Assembly (NCBI GenBank): GCA_033391075.1 | Contig: JAWPMV010000001.1 | Span: 1,674,001 to 1,738,000, forward strand | Reading direction: 5' to 3' | DNA length: 64,000 nt | Origin: Bacteroidia bacterium | GTDB taxonomy: Bacteria > Bacteroidota > Bacteroidia > J057 | Shown: piece by piece, positions 18,837 through 28,365 of the stretch | How the letters are laid out: each line of letters opens with the position of its first letter | Position numbering within the stretch: position 1 is the stretch's first letter | Position numbers and translations under genes: made by a program | The notes under the pieces: model-generated | The model's database searches: none | What the model was told of the DNA's origin: nothing | The model's input: the letters and a program-made list of their open reading frames with translations, nothing else

Positions 18837-20000
18837 ATGCATCCCCCAAAAAGGATACTACCTATCATTGTAGGTGCTCAATTTCTTTGTACGTCTTTAT
18901 GGTTTGCCGGAAATGCTGTAATGGAGGCCTTAATTGAAGATTTTGAGCTGGCCGAAACAGCCCTTAGCTATCTGACTTCTTCTGTCCAATTTGGATTTAT
19001 CTGTGGAACGCTAGTCTTTGCTTTCCTGGCGATTGCTGATCGCTTTTCCCCATCTAGGGTTTTCTTTCTTAGTGCAATCTTGGGTGCGACTTTCAATTTA
19101 GGAACCATCTGGGAGGCAAACAGCTTATTGAGTTTGGTGTTTTTTCGATTTATGACGGGTTTCTTTCTGGCTGGTATTTATCCGGTAGGAATGAAAATAG
19201 CTGCTGATTATTTTAAAAAAGGGCTGGGCAAATCCCTGGGTTTTCTGGTAGGTGCTCTGGTATTTGGTACAGCTTTCCCTCACATCCTATCCGGTTTTTT
19301 TTCTACCGAAAACTGGACGCAGATTATCACTATTACTTCTTCTTTGGCAGTATTAGGAGGGGGCTTGATTTTCTTTTTGGTTCCCGATGGACCCCATAGA
19401 GTCCCAGGGAAAAAACTGGAATTGAAAGCCGCTGCGAACATTTTTCAATCCCGAGGATTCAGATCAGCTGCTTTTGGGTATTTCGGTCATATGTGGGAAC
19501 TCTATGCTTTCTGGGCTTTTGTTCCTTTTATGCTCATTTATTTCCAATCGATTCATCCTTCATCATCTTTTGATATTTCACTCTGGTCATTTCTGATTAT
19601 CGGGATTGGAGGATTGGCCTGTATGTTGGGAGGATATATAGCAAAAAAACAGGGTACAAAACTAACAGCTGCCAGGGCCTTATTGCTCTCATTGCTTTGT
19701 TGTATCCTCTGTATCTTCATGTTCAGGCTTTCTTCTCCCTACTTATTTCTGGCCTTCCTTCTTTTTTGGGGGGCGGTTGTTGTCGCAGATTCTCCCCTGT
19801 TTTCTACACTCGTAGCAGATAATGCCAATCCTGAATTAAAAGGTAGTGCATTGACTATCGTGAATTGCATCGGTTTTGCTATCAGTATTTTGAGTATTCA
19901 GTTGATAGGTTTTTTGGTGAATGTCATTCCAGTGGAATATGCCTTTATATTTTTGGCTATAGGCCCCCTTCTAGGGCTGATTGCGCTGAAAGACTCTTAG
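18837..20000 (+). CDS. MFS transporter
   Basis: This major facilitator superfamily permease of about 387 residues has about twelve hydrophobic helices. It shows the MFS signature loop after TM2 in altered form ('LAIADRFSPSRVFF') and an inter-lobe loop around 'VPDGPHRVPGKKLELKAAANIF'. I prefer the ATG at 18837, which places TM1 ('ILPIIVGAQFLCTSLWFAG') close to the N-terminus; an ATG at 18780 would add 19 residues. The substrate is unknown. It lies 106 bp before the trehalase gene in the same direction. Sugar transport would be a guess, since this subfamily ('GAQFLCTSLWFAGNA') also resembles cyanate/nitrate-like MFS carriers. Confidence 0.8.
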   Translation: MHPPKRILPIIVGAQFLCTSLWFAGNAVMEALIEDFELAETALSYLTSSVQFGFICGTLVFAFLAIADRFSPSRVFFLSAILGATFNLGTIWEANSLLSLVFFRFMTGFFLAGIYPVGMKIAADYFKKGLGKSLGFLVGALVFGTAFPHILSGFFSTENWTQIITITSSLAVLGGGLIFFLVPDGPHRVPGKKLELKAAANIFQSRGFRSAAFGYFGHMWELYAFWAFVPFMLIYFQSIHPSSSFDISLWSFLIIGIGGLACMLGGYIAKKQGTKLTAARALLLSLLCCILCIFMFRLSSPYLFLAFLLFWGAVVVADSPLFSTLVADNANPELKGSALTIVNCIGFAISILSIQLIGFLVNVIPVEYAFIFLAIGPLLGLIALKDS

Positions 20001-20106
20001 GTCCGCAGAGATCCAAGAGTTAATTCGCTTAGCTGAAAATCCATGCATTTTCTTGTAAATTGCAGCCATAGCGAATCAGCTAGCTAATTATTTGAAAGCA
20101 ATTGAC

Positions 20107-21657
20107 ATGATAAAACGGAATCCAGGCGTATTTTTTCTACTCCTTATTATTTCTTTAAGCGCCTGCAAAACTACTACTACACAAGCCCCTAAGATATTAT
20201 CTCCGGCGGCTTATTATGGCAGCGAACTTTACCACGATATTCAGCTTGCCCATTTGTATCCAGATAGCAAGACTTTTTCAGATGCAGTTCCCAAAAGAGC
20301 CCTCTCAGAAATTATCGATGCCTATGCATTGGTAAAAGATTCTGAGGGATTTGCTTTGAAAAGCTTTGTAGAAGCCAATTTTGAATTGCCCGGAGCTTTT
20401 CAGGAATCCTTTAAATCAGACCTTAACCGTAGCATGGAAGAGCATATAGCCGCTCTATGGTCCGAACTTACTCGAAATCCTGATCAGTTCAATCCCCATG
20501 CTTCCCTGCTCCCCTTACCCAAAAGATATATAGTGCCTGGAGGAAGATTTCGTGAGATCTATTATTGGGATAGCTATTTTACGATTGAAGGCTTACTCTT
20601 GCATGATCCTGTTTTGGCAGAGGAAATGCTTGATAACTTTGCCTTCCTGATTGATTCTTTAGGCTTTATTCCCAATGGAAATAGAAACTATTATCTGACT
20701 CGTTCCCAGCCTCCTTTCTTTGCCCTGATGGTAGGAGCTATCTCAAGGGAAAATGATGATAAGTTGCTGAAGTATGTTCCCCAATTACAAAAGGAATATG
20801 ACTATTGGATGCTGGATAATAAAAAGGTGAATGTGAAGGGAATGACTTTGAATAAATACCATGACACAGGTATTACTCCTCGACCTGAAAGTTATAGAGA
20901 GGATTTCGAATTGGCAGAGGAATTGAACTCCGATGAAGCCAGACAAAAATTATATAGCAATCTGAGAAGCGGCGCCATGAGTGGTTGGGATTATAGTACG
21001 AGATGGTTTGCTGACAATCAAAATCTGGCAAGTATAGAGATCAATGATATTCTTCCGGTAGATCTGAATTGTCTCTTATATTATTTGGAAGATTTATTAG
21101 CTCAGGGATATGATTTGGCTGGAAATGAAGAAAAGCAATTATTCTTTGAAAAAGCTGCAAAACAACGCAAAGAAAATATCCAGCAATTGTTCTGGAATGA
21201 GGAAAGCGAATATTTTGAGGACTATCATGTTCTCAACGAAAAACATACCGGACGTAGAACGCTTGCAGGAGCCTTTCCAATCTTTATGAAAATAGCCAGT
21301 GAAGAGCAGGCTTCTGGAGTTAAAAACACCCTGGAATCTGAATTCCTGAAGCCCGGAGGATTTGTTACGTCCCTTCAAAATTCCGGTCAGCAATGGGACG
21401 CTCCCAACGGCTGGGCTCCCTTGCAATGGATCAGCATCAATGGCCTGAAAAACTATGGATATGAGGCTGTAGCTAATGAAGCGGCAAATCGATGGATAAA
21501 TATCAATCGAAAAGTTTATCGGAATACGGGTAAAATGATGGAAAAATACAATGTAATGGATACTACTTTGACCGCAGGAGGAGGAGAATATCCCAATCAG
21601 GACGGTTTTGGGTGGACAAATGGAGTAGTTACAGCCTTACTGGATCAACAGAAATAA
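20107..21657 (+). CDS. treA: Trehalase (GH37) lipoprotein
   Basis: This periplasmic or outer-membrane alpha,alpha-trehalase splits trehalose into two glucose molecules. The two family signatures are intact: P144-GGRFREIYYWDSYF-158 and Q429-WDAPNGW with Asp431. The protein has 516 residues, as expected for TreA/TreF. The start is set at the ATG 20107, because it gives a lipoprotein signal (MIKRNPGVFFLLLIISLSAC, lipobox LSAC); a TTG five codons upstream is in frame but less likely. It follows the MFS gene and is followed by a hairpin at 21736-21766. Confidence 0.93.
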   Translation: MIKRNPGVFFLLLIISLSACKTTTTQAPKILSPAAYYGSELYHDIQLAHLYPDSKTFSDAVPKRALSEIIDAYALVKDSEGFALKSFVEANFELPGAFQESFKSDLNRSMEEHIAALWSELTRNPDQFNPHASLLPLPKRYIVPGGRFREIYYWDSYFTIEGLLLHDPVLAEEMLDNFAFLIDSLGFIPNGNRNYYLTRSQPPFFALMVGAISRENDDKLLKYVPQLQKEYDYWMLDNKKVNVKGMTLNKYHDTGITPRPESYREDFELAEELNSDEARQKLYSNLRSGAMSGWDYSTRWFADNQNLASIEINDILPVDLNCLLYYLEDLLAQGYDLAGNEEKQLFFEKAAKQRKENIQQLFWNEESEYFEDYHVLNEKHTGRRTLAGAFPIFMKIASEEQASGVKNTLESEFLKPGGFVTSLQNSGQQWDAPNGWAPLQWISINGLKNYGYEAVANEAANRWININRKVYRNTGKMMEKYNVMDTTLTAGGGEYPNQDGFGWTNGVVTALLDQQK

Positions 21658-21730
21658 GGAGCGATTCTGATCGCTTTAAGTAAAAGCTGAACATTATCGA
21701 TCGCTTTTGCGATTAATCATACTTTTTTAA

Positions 21731-21770
21731 AAAAGGCCTGATTAGGGGATATTGCTCTGATCAGGCTTTC
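21731..21770 (+). terminator. Possible terminator after trehalase
   Basis: GCCTGAT (21736-21742) pairs with ATCAGGC (21760-21766), flanked by AAAA on the left and TTT on the right. The loop is long (17 nt) and the T-run short, so it is only a moderate candidate. It lies 74 bp after the trehalase stop. Confidence 0.45.
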
Positions 21771-21873
21771 AGTTTAGATGCCTGAAAATCATTCGGGTAT
21801 GTGAAATGGGGATAAGATTTCGTATTTTGTTTATTATTGCCTAGGAAACCATTGTTAATTGCTTCACACCCGT

Positions 21874-24800
21874 ATGCGTACCCTCGCAGCCATAATGTTT
21901 ACTGACATTGCAGGTTATACTGCATTGATGCAGGAGGACGAGGAAAATGCCAGAGAAATTCGGAACGCTCATCGTTCGATCTTCAATCGGCACAGCAATA
22001 CTTATCAGGGGCAAATTTTACAATATTATGGAGATGGGACCCTGAGTACCTTTAAATCTGTTTACCAGGCGGTTCGTTGCGGAATTGAATTGCAACAATC
22101 TTTCCAAGCGGAAGGAATACCCGTCAGGATCGGAATCCACCTGGGAGAGATCATATTTGATCAGGAAGAAATTATCGGAGATGCCGTAAATGTAGCCTCT
22201 CGAATAGAATCTTTGGCTGCAGTTGGAAGTGTATTGCTTTCCGGGAAAATTCAAGCTGAGTTAAGCAATCGTTCTGATATTGATCTTAGGTATTTAGGGG
22301 AATTTCAGTTTAAAAATGTCTCTCAGTCAATTGAGGTATTTGCAGTAGAAGCTGAGGGGCTTTATGTACCCCTTTCTCAGGACTTAGGTGGGAAGCTCGA
22401 GAACAAAAACAGGATTTTAGAATTACCTGCTTATTCAAATTCATTTATCGGAAGGAATCATCAAGTAAAATCCTTATGTGATTTACTGGATGATGAAAAA
22501 ACTCGATTGATTACAATCCTGGGTCCGGGTGGGATGGGCAAAACTCGCCTGGCGAGTCGAGTAGGTGAGTTGAAAGCAGAAGATTTTAGTCATGGGGTAT
22601 GCTTTGTCCCGCTTGACAGCCTAAATGATCCCACACAAGTACCCCTTCACATTGGCAATCAGTTGGGATTAAAAGAAAGTTTCCATGGGACCTGGTTGGA
22701 AGTGGTAATTGAGTTTCTACAAAACAAGCAGCTATTATTGATCCTGGATAATTTGGAGCAAATTCTGCAAGCAGGGCTTGCCATACAAAACATCGTACAA
22801 AGCTGCCCCGGAGTAAAAGTTCTTGTTACCAGTCGTGAAATCCTGGCTTTGTCAGAGGAAATTGAATTTACGCTGGGCAGTCTAAATCGCCCCAATCCCT
22901 TACTTTTTCCCGGTCCAAATGAATTACTTCAATTTGAAGCGATTCATCTATTTGTACAGCAAGCGCAACTTTCTGTTCCAAATTTTCAACTTACTCAAGA
23001 AAATGCCGAAGCAGTCGTCAAGATTTGCCATTTCCTAGAAGGACTTCCATTACCCATAGTGTTGGCCTCTGCTCGGCTAAAACTTTTTTCTCCCAGGGTA
23101 ATATTTATGAAGCTGGAAGGTGACAATGCCCTTTTAAAAACCAAAACAAAAAATGTAAGTCCACGGCACCAAACCATAAAAAATACCGTCAGATGGAGCT
23201 ATGATCTCTTAGATGCAGAGGAACAACTTATTTTCCAAAGGCTTTCTCTCTTTCAAGGAGGATTTACCCTTGATTCTCTGGAGGCTGTTTGTCCAGATGT
23301 CGATTCATTGGAGGTAGTCGAATCTTTTATCAATAAGAGTCTGATTGTAAAAGGAAAGGAAGTGGATCTTGTTCCTCGTTTTCGCATGCTAAAACTTATA
23401 CGCGATTATGGATTGGAGCAATTAGAGACAAATCCTGAGGCGGCAAGCTATCAGAATGATTTTGCAAACTATTTCATGAAATTTACGGAGGAAGCTATCC
23501 AAAAGCTGGGAACAGAGCAGCAAATAAAGTGGACTTCTCTCATGGATGCCGAATATCAGAATCTCTCTGCAGCTCTGGAATGGCTGATCAAGCATCTACC
23601 TCTCGCAGCGGCACAAATGGGGGCTCAGCTTTGGCCCTTTCATATAAACAGGGGATACCTAAGAGAGGGCTTGAATATGGTTGAAGCTCTAATGTCTCTG
23701 GAAGTGGAAGAAGAAGCTACCAGGGCGAAGCTGCTTCAGGGAGCAGGTTCTCTTTCTCATAATCTGGGAGACTATTTGAAGGCGAAGGAATACTTTGAGC
23801 TCTCTCTCGAATTGACCCAAAGTTTGGGGAATAAAGAAGAGATTGCACGTGCAATGAATCATGTAGCCTGGGCTGGATGGAGAGTGGGGAATTATGCATC
23901 TACCCTCTCTTATGCAGAATCAGCAAATAAGATATTTGAAGAGCTCGGAGATGAGCTCGGACAGGCGGTTTCCCAAAATAATATCTCATGGATATCTCAT
24001 TACCGAGGCTTTTTTGAAGAAGCAGAAAAAGGCCAAAGAAAAGTACTCGAAATACAAAAAAAGTATGACAACCGAAGAGGAGAAGCCTTTGCCAATGTTT
24101 GTTTAGCGAGGGTATGTCTGAAATTGGGGAAATACTTTGAGGCTGAAAATTTGATTGAACAAAGTATAGGGCTTTTTCAAGAACTTAAGAGCCAACAACT
24201 ATTAGCCTTTACCCATTTAATAAAAGCTGAGCTTGCCCTTGAACAAAAGGAATATCGACAAGCAAGGAGTATCCTTATTGAGCATTGCCTGACACAATTC
24301 GAAAAGATTGGAGATGTATGGGGAGTAGCAAGCAGTAATCATTATTTAGGAAAGAGGAGTATAGCTTCGAAAGAATACAAGGAGGCTAATAATTATTTGA
24401 ATCGAGGATTGGAACTCTTCCGCAAAGCCTCTGATAAATTTGGGGAAGCAAGCATTTACATTAGCCTGAGTCAATTGAACCAGGAGATCAATAAGGTGTC
24501 TGCTGTCATGGGATACTTGGATACCGCAATAGAACTGGCCAGACATATGCAAGCGCATGAATTGCTTATGCAGGCTTATCTGTGCAAAAGCCATCAATGT
24601 CTGAAAGAAGCCCCTGAAAAATCTCTGCAATATTTACTTCTGGCAGATTTTTATGCGGGAAAACTGGGCGAATTTCAATTCCAAAGCTTTCAATCTTCTA
24701 TAGAATCCCATTTGCTGGAAATAAGCGGAGTTTTACCTGCAAAAATGGATAAGTCTGCCAGAGATCTTTGGGAGGAACATGAGTTTGAAGATTTATTCGG

Positions 24801-25245
24801 AGCTGCACATATAAACTCTAGATTGGAAAATTGGCTGCGAAAGCAATCCGAGGAACAAAAGCCAAGAGAAGATGCCTCTCCAATACTTCAGGAAGTAGGA
24901 AATGAAGAAGCTGAAGACTCCTTCGTGAAAAAGATTCGTCAGCTTGTCGAAGATAGATTGGTAGACCCTGACTTTTCTGTATCTGAACTCTGCAAAGATG
25001 CGGGCTATAGCCACTCTCAATTACACCGAAAACTCCACTCGGCATCTGGCAAATCAATCAGCAGCTTTATCCGTGATATCCGTTTAGCAAAAGCAAAACA
25101 ACTACTCAAAGATCCACAATTGACGGTTGCTGCTGTTGCCTATGACAGCGGATTTAAGGATCCAGATTACTTCTATCGGGTCTTCAAGAAGAACTTTAAG
25201 ATGACCCCTCGTGAATATCAAAAGCAGATGGGATATATCTCTTGA
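21874..25245 (+). CDS. Class III cyclase - STAND ATPase - TPR - AraC fusion regulator
   Basis: This protein of 1123 residues has four parts. Residues 1-165 are a class III nucleotide cyclase domain: 'FTDIAGYT' with metal Asp11, 'YYGDG' with Asp54, and 'GDAVNVASRIE' with Asn106 and Arg110. The usual adenine-selecting Lys four residues before Asp54 is Gln50. Residues about 185-450 are an NB-ARC/STAND ATPase with Walker A G217-PGGMGKT-224 and Walker B 'LLLILDN' with Asp292. Residues about 530-960 are TPR-like repeats. Residues 1030-1123 are a double helix-turn-helix of the AraC type ('VSELCKDAGYSHSQLHRKL', 'VAAVAYDSGFKDPDYFYRVFKK'). It is likely a signal-integrating transcription factor. I chose the ATG at 21874, which gives MRTLAAIMFTDI; an in-frame TTG lies 15 bp upstream. 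The gene stands alone, so its targets cannot be named. Confidence 0.85.
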   Translation: MRTLAAIMFTDIAGYTALMQEDEENAREIRNAHRSIFNRHSNTYQGQILQYYGDGTLSTFKSVYQAVRCGIELQQSFQAEGIPVRIGIHLGEIIFDQEEIIGDAVNVASRIESLAAVGSVLLSGKIQAELSNRSDIDLRYLGEFQFKNVSQSIEVFAVEAEGLYVPLSQDLGGKLENKNRILELPAYSNSFIGRNHQVKSLCDLLDDEKTRLITILGPGGMGKTRLASRVGELKAEDFSHGVCFVPLDSLNDPTQVPLHIGNQLGLKESFHGTWLEVVIEFLQNKQLLLILDNLEQILQAGLAIQNIVQSCPGVKVLVTSREILALSEEIEFTLGSLNRPNPLLFPGPNELLQFEAIHLFVQQAQLSVPNFQLTQENAEAVVKICHFLEGLPLPIVLASARLKLFSPRVIFMKLEGDNALLKTKTKNVSPRHQTIKNTVRWSYDLLDAEEQLIFQRLSLFQGGFTLDSLEAVCPDVDSLEVVESFINKSLIVKGKEVDLVPRFRMLKLIRDYGLEQLETNPEAASYQNDFANYFMKFTEEAIQKLGTEQQIKWTSLMDAEYQNLSAALEWLIKHLPLAAAQMGAQLWPFHINRGYLREGLNMVEALMSLEVEEEATRAKLLQGAGSLSHNLGDYLKAKEYFELSLELTQSLGNKEEIARAMNHVAWAGWRVGNYASTLSYAESANKIFEELGDELGQAVSQNNISWISHYRGFFEEAEKGQRKVLEIQKKYDNRRGEAFANVCLARVCLKLGKYFEAENLIEQSIGLFQELKSQQLLAFTHLIKAELALEQKEYRQARSILIEHCLTQFEKIGDVWGVASSNHYLGKRSIASKEYKEANNYLNRGLELFRKASDKFGEASIYISLSQLNQEINKVSAVMGYLDTAIELARHMQAHELLMQAYLCKSHQCLKEAPEKSLQYLLLADFYAGKLGEFQFQSFQSSIESHLLEISGVLPAKMDKSARDLWEEHEFEDLFGAAHINSRLENWLRKQSEEQKPREDASPILQEVGNEEAEDSFVKKIRQLVEDRLVDPDFSVSELCKDAGYSHSQLHRKLHSASGKSISSFIRDIRLAKAKQLLKDPQLTVAAVAYDSGFKDPDYFYRVFKKNFKMTPREYQKQMGYIS

Positions 25246-25454
25246 AGAAATCTTCTCTGAATGCCTGAGAAATGTGCCCTTCGCCTGGAAACTGGACAAA
25301 TTCATCATTTTACTGGACGAGTATTGCAATTACTGGACGGGGATTGCATGTCCCTTGACCTATGTATCAGAAGTGGCAATATTGGGCCCAAGCTCGAGAA
25401 AAATGAAGCTTAAGGGCCAATGCCCACTTTTTATAAACTGTAATTATCACACCT

Positions 25455-25853
25455 ATGGACATGCCAATCGAAATTAAAACACCCGGGGTACATCACGTTG
25501 CCATTAGAGTAAGTGATATGGCTCAATCAAAAAACTTTTACCTGAAAAAGCTGGGCTTTAAAGCTGCCCTGGATCAGCCTGAGTTGGTCATATTTTTTGC
25601 AGGAAATACAGCGATTGCTTTAAAAGGACCTGAAGGCAAGGTGGCGAAAGATGATTCTTTCAATCCTTTTCGGGTAGGTCTGGATCATATAGCGCTCGCT
25701 TGTGATGATCGGGATGAACTGGAAAGGGTTGCCCAGGCCCTCAAAGAGCATAGCATCGAGAATACAGGTATCAAACTCGATGAAACTCTTCAAAAAGATT
25801 ATATCGCCTTCAAAGATCCGGATCGTATCTCCTGGGAATTTTATTCAATCTAG
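25455..25853 (+). CDS. VOC (glyoxalase/dioxygenase-like) family protein
   Basis: This single-unit vicinal-oxygen-chelate protein has 132 residues. It starts with 'GVHHVAIRVSDMAQSKNFYLKKLGF', the first beta-alpha module, and continues with 'GLDHIALACDDRDELERVAQAL' and the ending 'FKDPDRISWEFYSI'. These match the two-module VOC pattern and supply His and Glu metal ligands at the expected places. The family includes glyoxalase I, dioxygenases and fosfomycin-resistance enzymes; the sequence does not decide between them. It stands alone on the plus strand. Confidence 0.8.
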   Translation: MDMPIEIKTPGVHHVAIRVSDMAQSKNFYLKKLGFKAALDQPELVIFFAGNTAIALKGPEGKVAKDDSFNPFRVGLDHIALACDDRDELERVAQALKEHSIENTGIKLDETLQKDYIAFKDPDRISWEFYSI

Positions 25854-25986
25854 TACAAAAGGAGATTCCTAAATCTCAAACAAGGATTATTCAACTTACA
25901 TAAGACCAGGCCCAATCCCACAAAGAGAAGCTCTTTGTAGCAGGGAATACTTATGCCAAATTTTTAGAAAATAATTTCAAAATCAA

Positions 25987-26508
25987 ATGAACAAATTCAT
26001 CATATTTTTAGCCCTCAGCCTTTGTTTCCAAATGGCCTGTACGCCTGTAGAAAAGATGGAAGCTCGCACAGATTCCCTCCCTTCAGTCGATTATGAAAAC
26101 GAAAAAGCCGCAATATTAAAAGTTATCAATGAAGAATCTGCAGGATTCTGGGATAAGGATTTTGACCGATATGCCGACTGCTGGGTAAAGGGTTCTCATG
26201 TACGAACCATGGGCTGGTGGGAAGATGGAGGCGTAACAGTGGTAGAAGGCTGGGAAGAACGTGCCCAAAGAACCAAAGCTCATATGGTAGCAAGTCCGGA
26301 ACCTAATCCAACAGCTACCGATGTCATCAGAAAGAACATGAACATTAGAATATTCAATGAAGTTGCCTGGCTTACTTTCGACCAATACGGAGAAGATACA
26401 GGCGATGAAAGTATGGATATGCCTGGCTTAAGCCGCGAAACGAGGATACTGGAGAAGGTCGACGGAAAGTGGAAGATTGCCTATGTCGGCTGGCTCCTTG
26501 AGGGGTAG
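25987..26508 (+). CDS. NTF2/SnoaL-like lipoprotein
   Basis: This protein of 173 residues has a lipoprotein signal (MNKFIIFLALSLCFQMAC, lipobox QMAC followed by Thr). The mature domain, from about residue 35, has the helix-rich start 'EKAAILKVINEESAGFWDKDF' and 'CWVKGSHVRTMGWWEDG' of SnoaL/NTF2-like cone folds, and ends with 'ILEKVDGKWKIAYVGWLLEG', the typical last strand. Such domains bind small hydrophobic ligands or act as simple enzymes. It is probably anchored to the outer membrane. A strong terminator follows at 26551. Confidence 0.75.
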   Translation: MNKFIIFLALSLCFQMACTPVEKMEARTDSLPSVDYENEKAAILKVINEESAGFWDKDFDRYADCWVKGSHVRTMGWWEDGGVTVVEGWEERAQRTKAHMVASPEPNPTATDVIRKNMNIRIFNEVAWLTFDQYGEDTGDESMDMPGLSRETRILEKVDGKWKIAYVGWLLEG

Positions 26509-26550
26509 GGAAAAGCTAAATAAATTGTTAGGAATAAGTTCCTAATTTTG

Positions 26551-26586
26551 ACAGGCCTTATGCAATTGCATAAAGCCTGTTTTTTC
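26551..26586 (+). terminator. Rho-independent terminator
   Basis: ACAGGCCTTATGCAA pairs with TTGCATAAAGCCTGT across the dyad centre with a single mismatch, followed directly by TTTTTT. It ends transcription 40-80 bp after the NTF2-like lipoprotein gene. Confidence 0.85.
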
Positions 26587-26619
26587 TGGAACATTTTGGA
26601 CCCAAGATAAACTCCTTAA

Positions 26620-27429
26620 ATGAAAGCATTGATCCTACAAATGAGAGGGACAGATGATCCTAGTAGAGAGGTGGAGCGTGCTCAGTACCTGACTTATACG
26701 GGATTGAGTGAATCCGAAGTAGATTTCGTGGATTTGTATGAACATGCGGACCTTGATCCTTTGAGTTTGCTCAATTATGATGTGCTCTTCATAGGTGGGA
26801 TTTCTAAAGATGAACCAGAGGAACTGAGTTGGCCAAAAGAAAAATTTCCTTTCATCCAGAACCTGCGAGCCAGCATGCAATTAGCTATCGATAAAAAGAT
26901 ACCTGCATTCTTGTCTTGTGGAGGCTTTGTCATTGCTGGTGATATGCTGGGGGGAGAAACCCTGGCTAAATTGGATAATCATGAATTGGGAGTAATTGGT
27001 ATCCAAAAAGCTCCAGCAGCAGAGAAGGATATTTTGCTGGCACCCATTTCTTCGACTTTGCCTATCGTCTGTGGCCATATCAAATATTTTGAACAGCCTC
27101 CTCCGGGAACAGAACTTTTGTATTTCTCCGATACTTATGAAGCAGGTATTCCGCTGCAGGCCTTTAAGGTTAAGGGGGCACCTTTTTATGCCTTTCAGGG
27201 CCATCCGGAAATCTCCAGTTCAGATCTTTTCGATCGAATCAAACCCATGATGTATAGAAAGCACTACTTCCCGAAACGGAAAGGGCATCCGGAGGATGAA
27301 AAATACGGTTACAATCATCAGGCCTTCCTTGATGCATCAAGTATTAGAAATGATACCACAGAAGCCCAAAATTTGCTAAAGCGCTTTGTAGACTTGGTGC
27401 GGGTAGGAGCTTTTTCAAATGAAGACTAA
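26620..27429 (+). CDS. Class I glutamine-amidotransferase-like protein
   Basis: This protein of 269 residues has the class I GATase fold. The nucleophile elbow is 'AFLSCGGFVIAG' with Cys100. The catalytic His-x-Glu is in 'FQGHPEIS' (His195, Glu197). This order matches stand-alone GMP-synthase-like amidotransferases that hydrolyse glutamine or act on gamma-glutamyl peptides. The C-terminal 70 residues ('YRKHYFPKRKGHPEDEKYGYNHQ' and onwards) are longer than in the minimal domain. No synthetase partner is adjacent, so its substrate is unknown. The stop overlaps by 4 bp with the stop of the convergent CoiA-like gene. Confidence 0.8.
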   Translation: MKALILQMRGTDDPSREVERAQYLTYTGLSESEVDFVDLYEHADLDPLSLLNYDVLFIGGISKDEPEELSWPKEKFPFIQNLRASMQLAIDKKIPAFLSCGGFVIAGDMLGGETLAKLDNHELGVIGIQKAPAAEKDILLAPISSTLPIVCGHIKYFEQPPPGTELLYFSDTYEAGIPLQAFKVKGAPFYAFQGHPEISSSDLFDRIKPMMYRKHYFPKRKGHPEDEKYGYNHQAFLDASSIRNDTTEAQNLLKRFVDLVRVGAFSNED

Positions 27430-28340
27430 GTCTTCAATTTTTTGACCTCTTTCAGCATATTTTTATCAGCGAAAAATTCGGTATAGCTATGCCCCTTGAA
27501 TTCAACCGGAATTCGGGAATCAGCAAAGCGTTTTTTTATATAGGCTTCCAACCTCCCATAGGATTCTTTTTCGAAAACGACTTTGCTTCTTGCCGCCCTC
27601 TCTTCTCCAAAGTGATGCTTAATTACGGCTTTCAATTCCTGAAGGCGCTCCTTGGCTGTACGTGTAGTAATGCCAATCTTCCAGGCCGCTGTATCCTTCT
27701 TTTTTGACGGAATATGGATGCAGTACAAGCGGGCAGTAAGAAGCCTTGATTTGATGTTCTCAAAAACTTTCAGTCGTATAATATCAATAGCTTCTTTTCC
27801 TGTGCGGAGGAAATACTCGAAATCTTTGAGCTTTTGGGCCTGTAAGTCTGAAAACTCATTTACCGATAATAAACCCAATCCAATTTTGGCTTGCTGAGTA
27901 AAACGATGCCAATTTCCCCAGGCTTCCAGATGCCGGCTTTCAACTAATCGCTCCCATACCTTGTGAAGATTCAGTATGTCGTTTTGGAATAGCAGGTGAA
28001 AGGCAGAGTTTTTCTGCCCTTTGCGATGAAAAGGCTCTAAGGCAAATTGATCGTATAGGATTCTCAGGGCTCTCTTTTCTGTGTCACTAAGTGGGCTGGC
28101 ATAAAAATCTGTGTAAAAGGGAATAGCAGGAACAATTTCATCCAGACCTCCTTTTTCAATGCTTTTGCATGTATGTCCTGTATGTGCGAAATGATGGGTC
28201 AGGATCTCTCCCTTTTTTGCAATGAGTTTGGCCTGACAAAAGGGACAAGACAAAAGAGAGCTGCCGCTTTCTACCTGAGAGATGTGAACGATTTGGTCAT
28301 TATCATCCAGTCCGTAGGGGAGAAAAACTTCTGTTGCCAT
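27426..28340 (-). CDS. CoiA-like zinc-finger and T5orf172/GIY-YIG-like domain protein
   Basis: This protein of 304 residues has two recognisable ends. The N-terminus matches the CoiA-type start: 'LLSCPFCQAKLIAKKGEILTHHFAHTGHTC', with Cys32, Cys35, His50 and His53. Its C-terminus (about 200-285) contains 'AAWKIGITTRTAKERLQEL' and a later 'ESYGRLEAYIKKRFADSR', the pattern of T5orf172/GIY-YIG-related nuclease domains. Such proteins may act on incoming DNA or in competence or defence, but that is inference. No other DNA-uptake gene is nearby. A second GIY-YIG protein lies 9 kb away at 18138, with no close sequence relation visible. Confidence 0.65.
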   Translation of the reverse strand: MATEVFLPYGLDDNDQIVHISQVESGSSLLSCPFCQAKLIAKKGEILTHHFAHTGHTCKSIEKGGLDEIVPAIPFYTDFYASPLSDTEKRALRILYDQFALEPFHRKGQKNSAFHLLFQNDILNLHKVWERLVESRHLEAWGNWHRFTQQAKIGLGLLSVNEFSDLQAQKLKDFEYFLRTGKEAIDIIRLKVFENIKSRLLTARLYCIHIPSKKKDTAAWKIGITTRTAKERLQELKAVIKHHFGEERAARSKVVFEKESYGRLEAYIKKRFADSRIPVEFKGHSYTEFFADKNMLKEVKKLKT

Positions 28341-28365
28341 CTGACTTGTGTTTTAAAAGGAGTTT

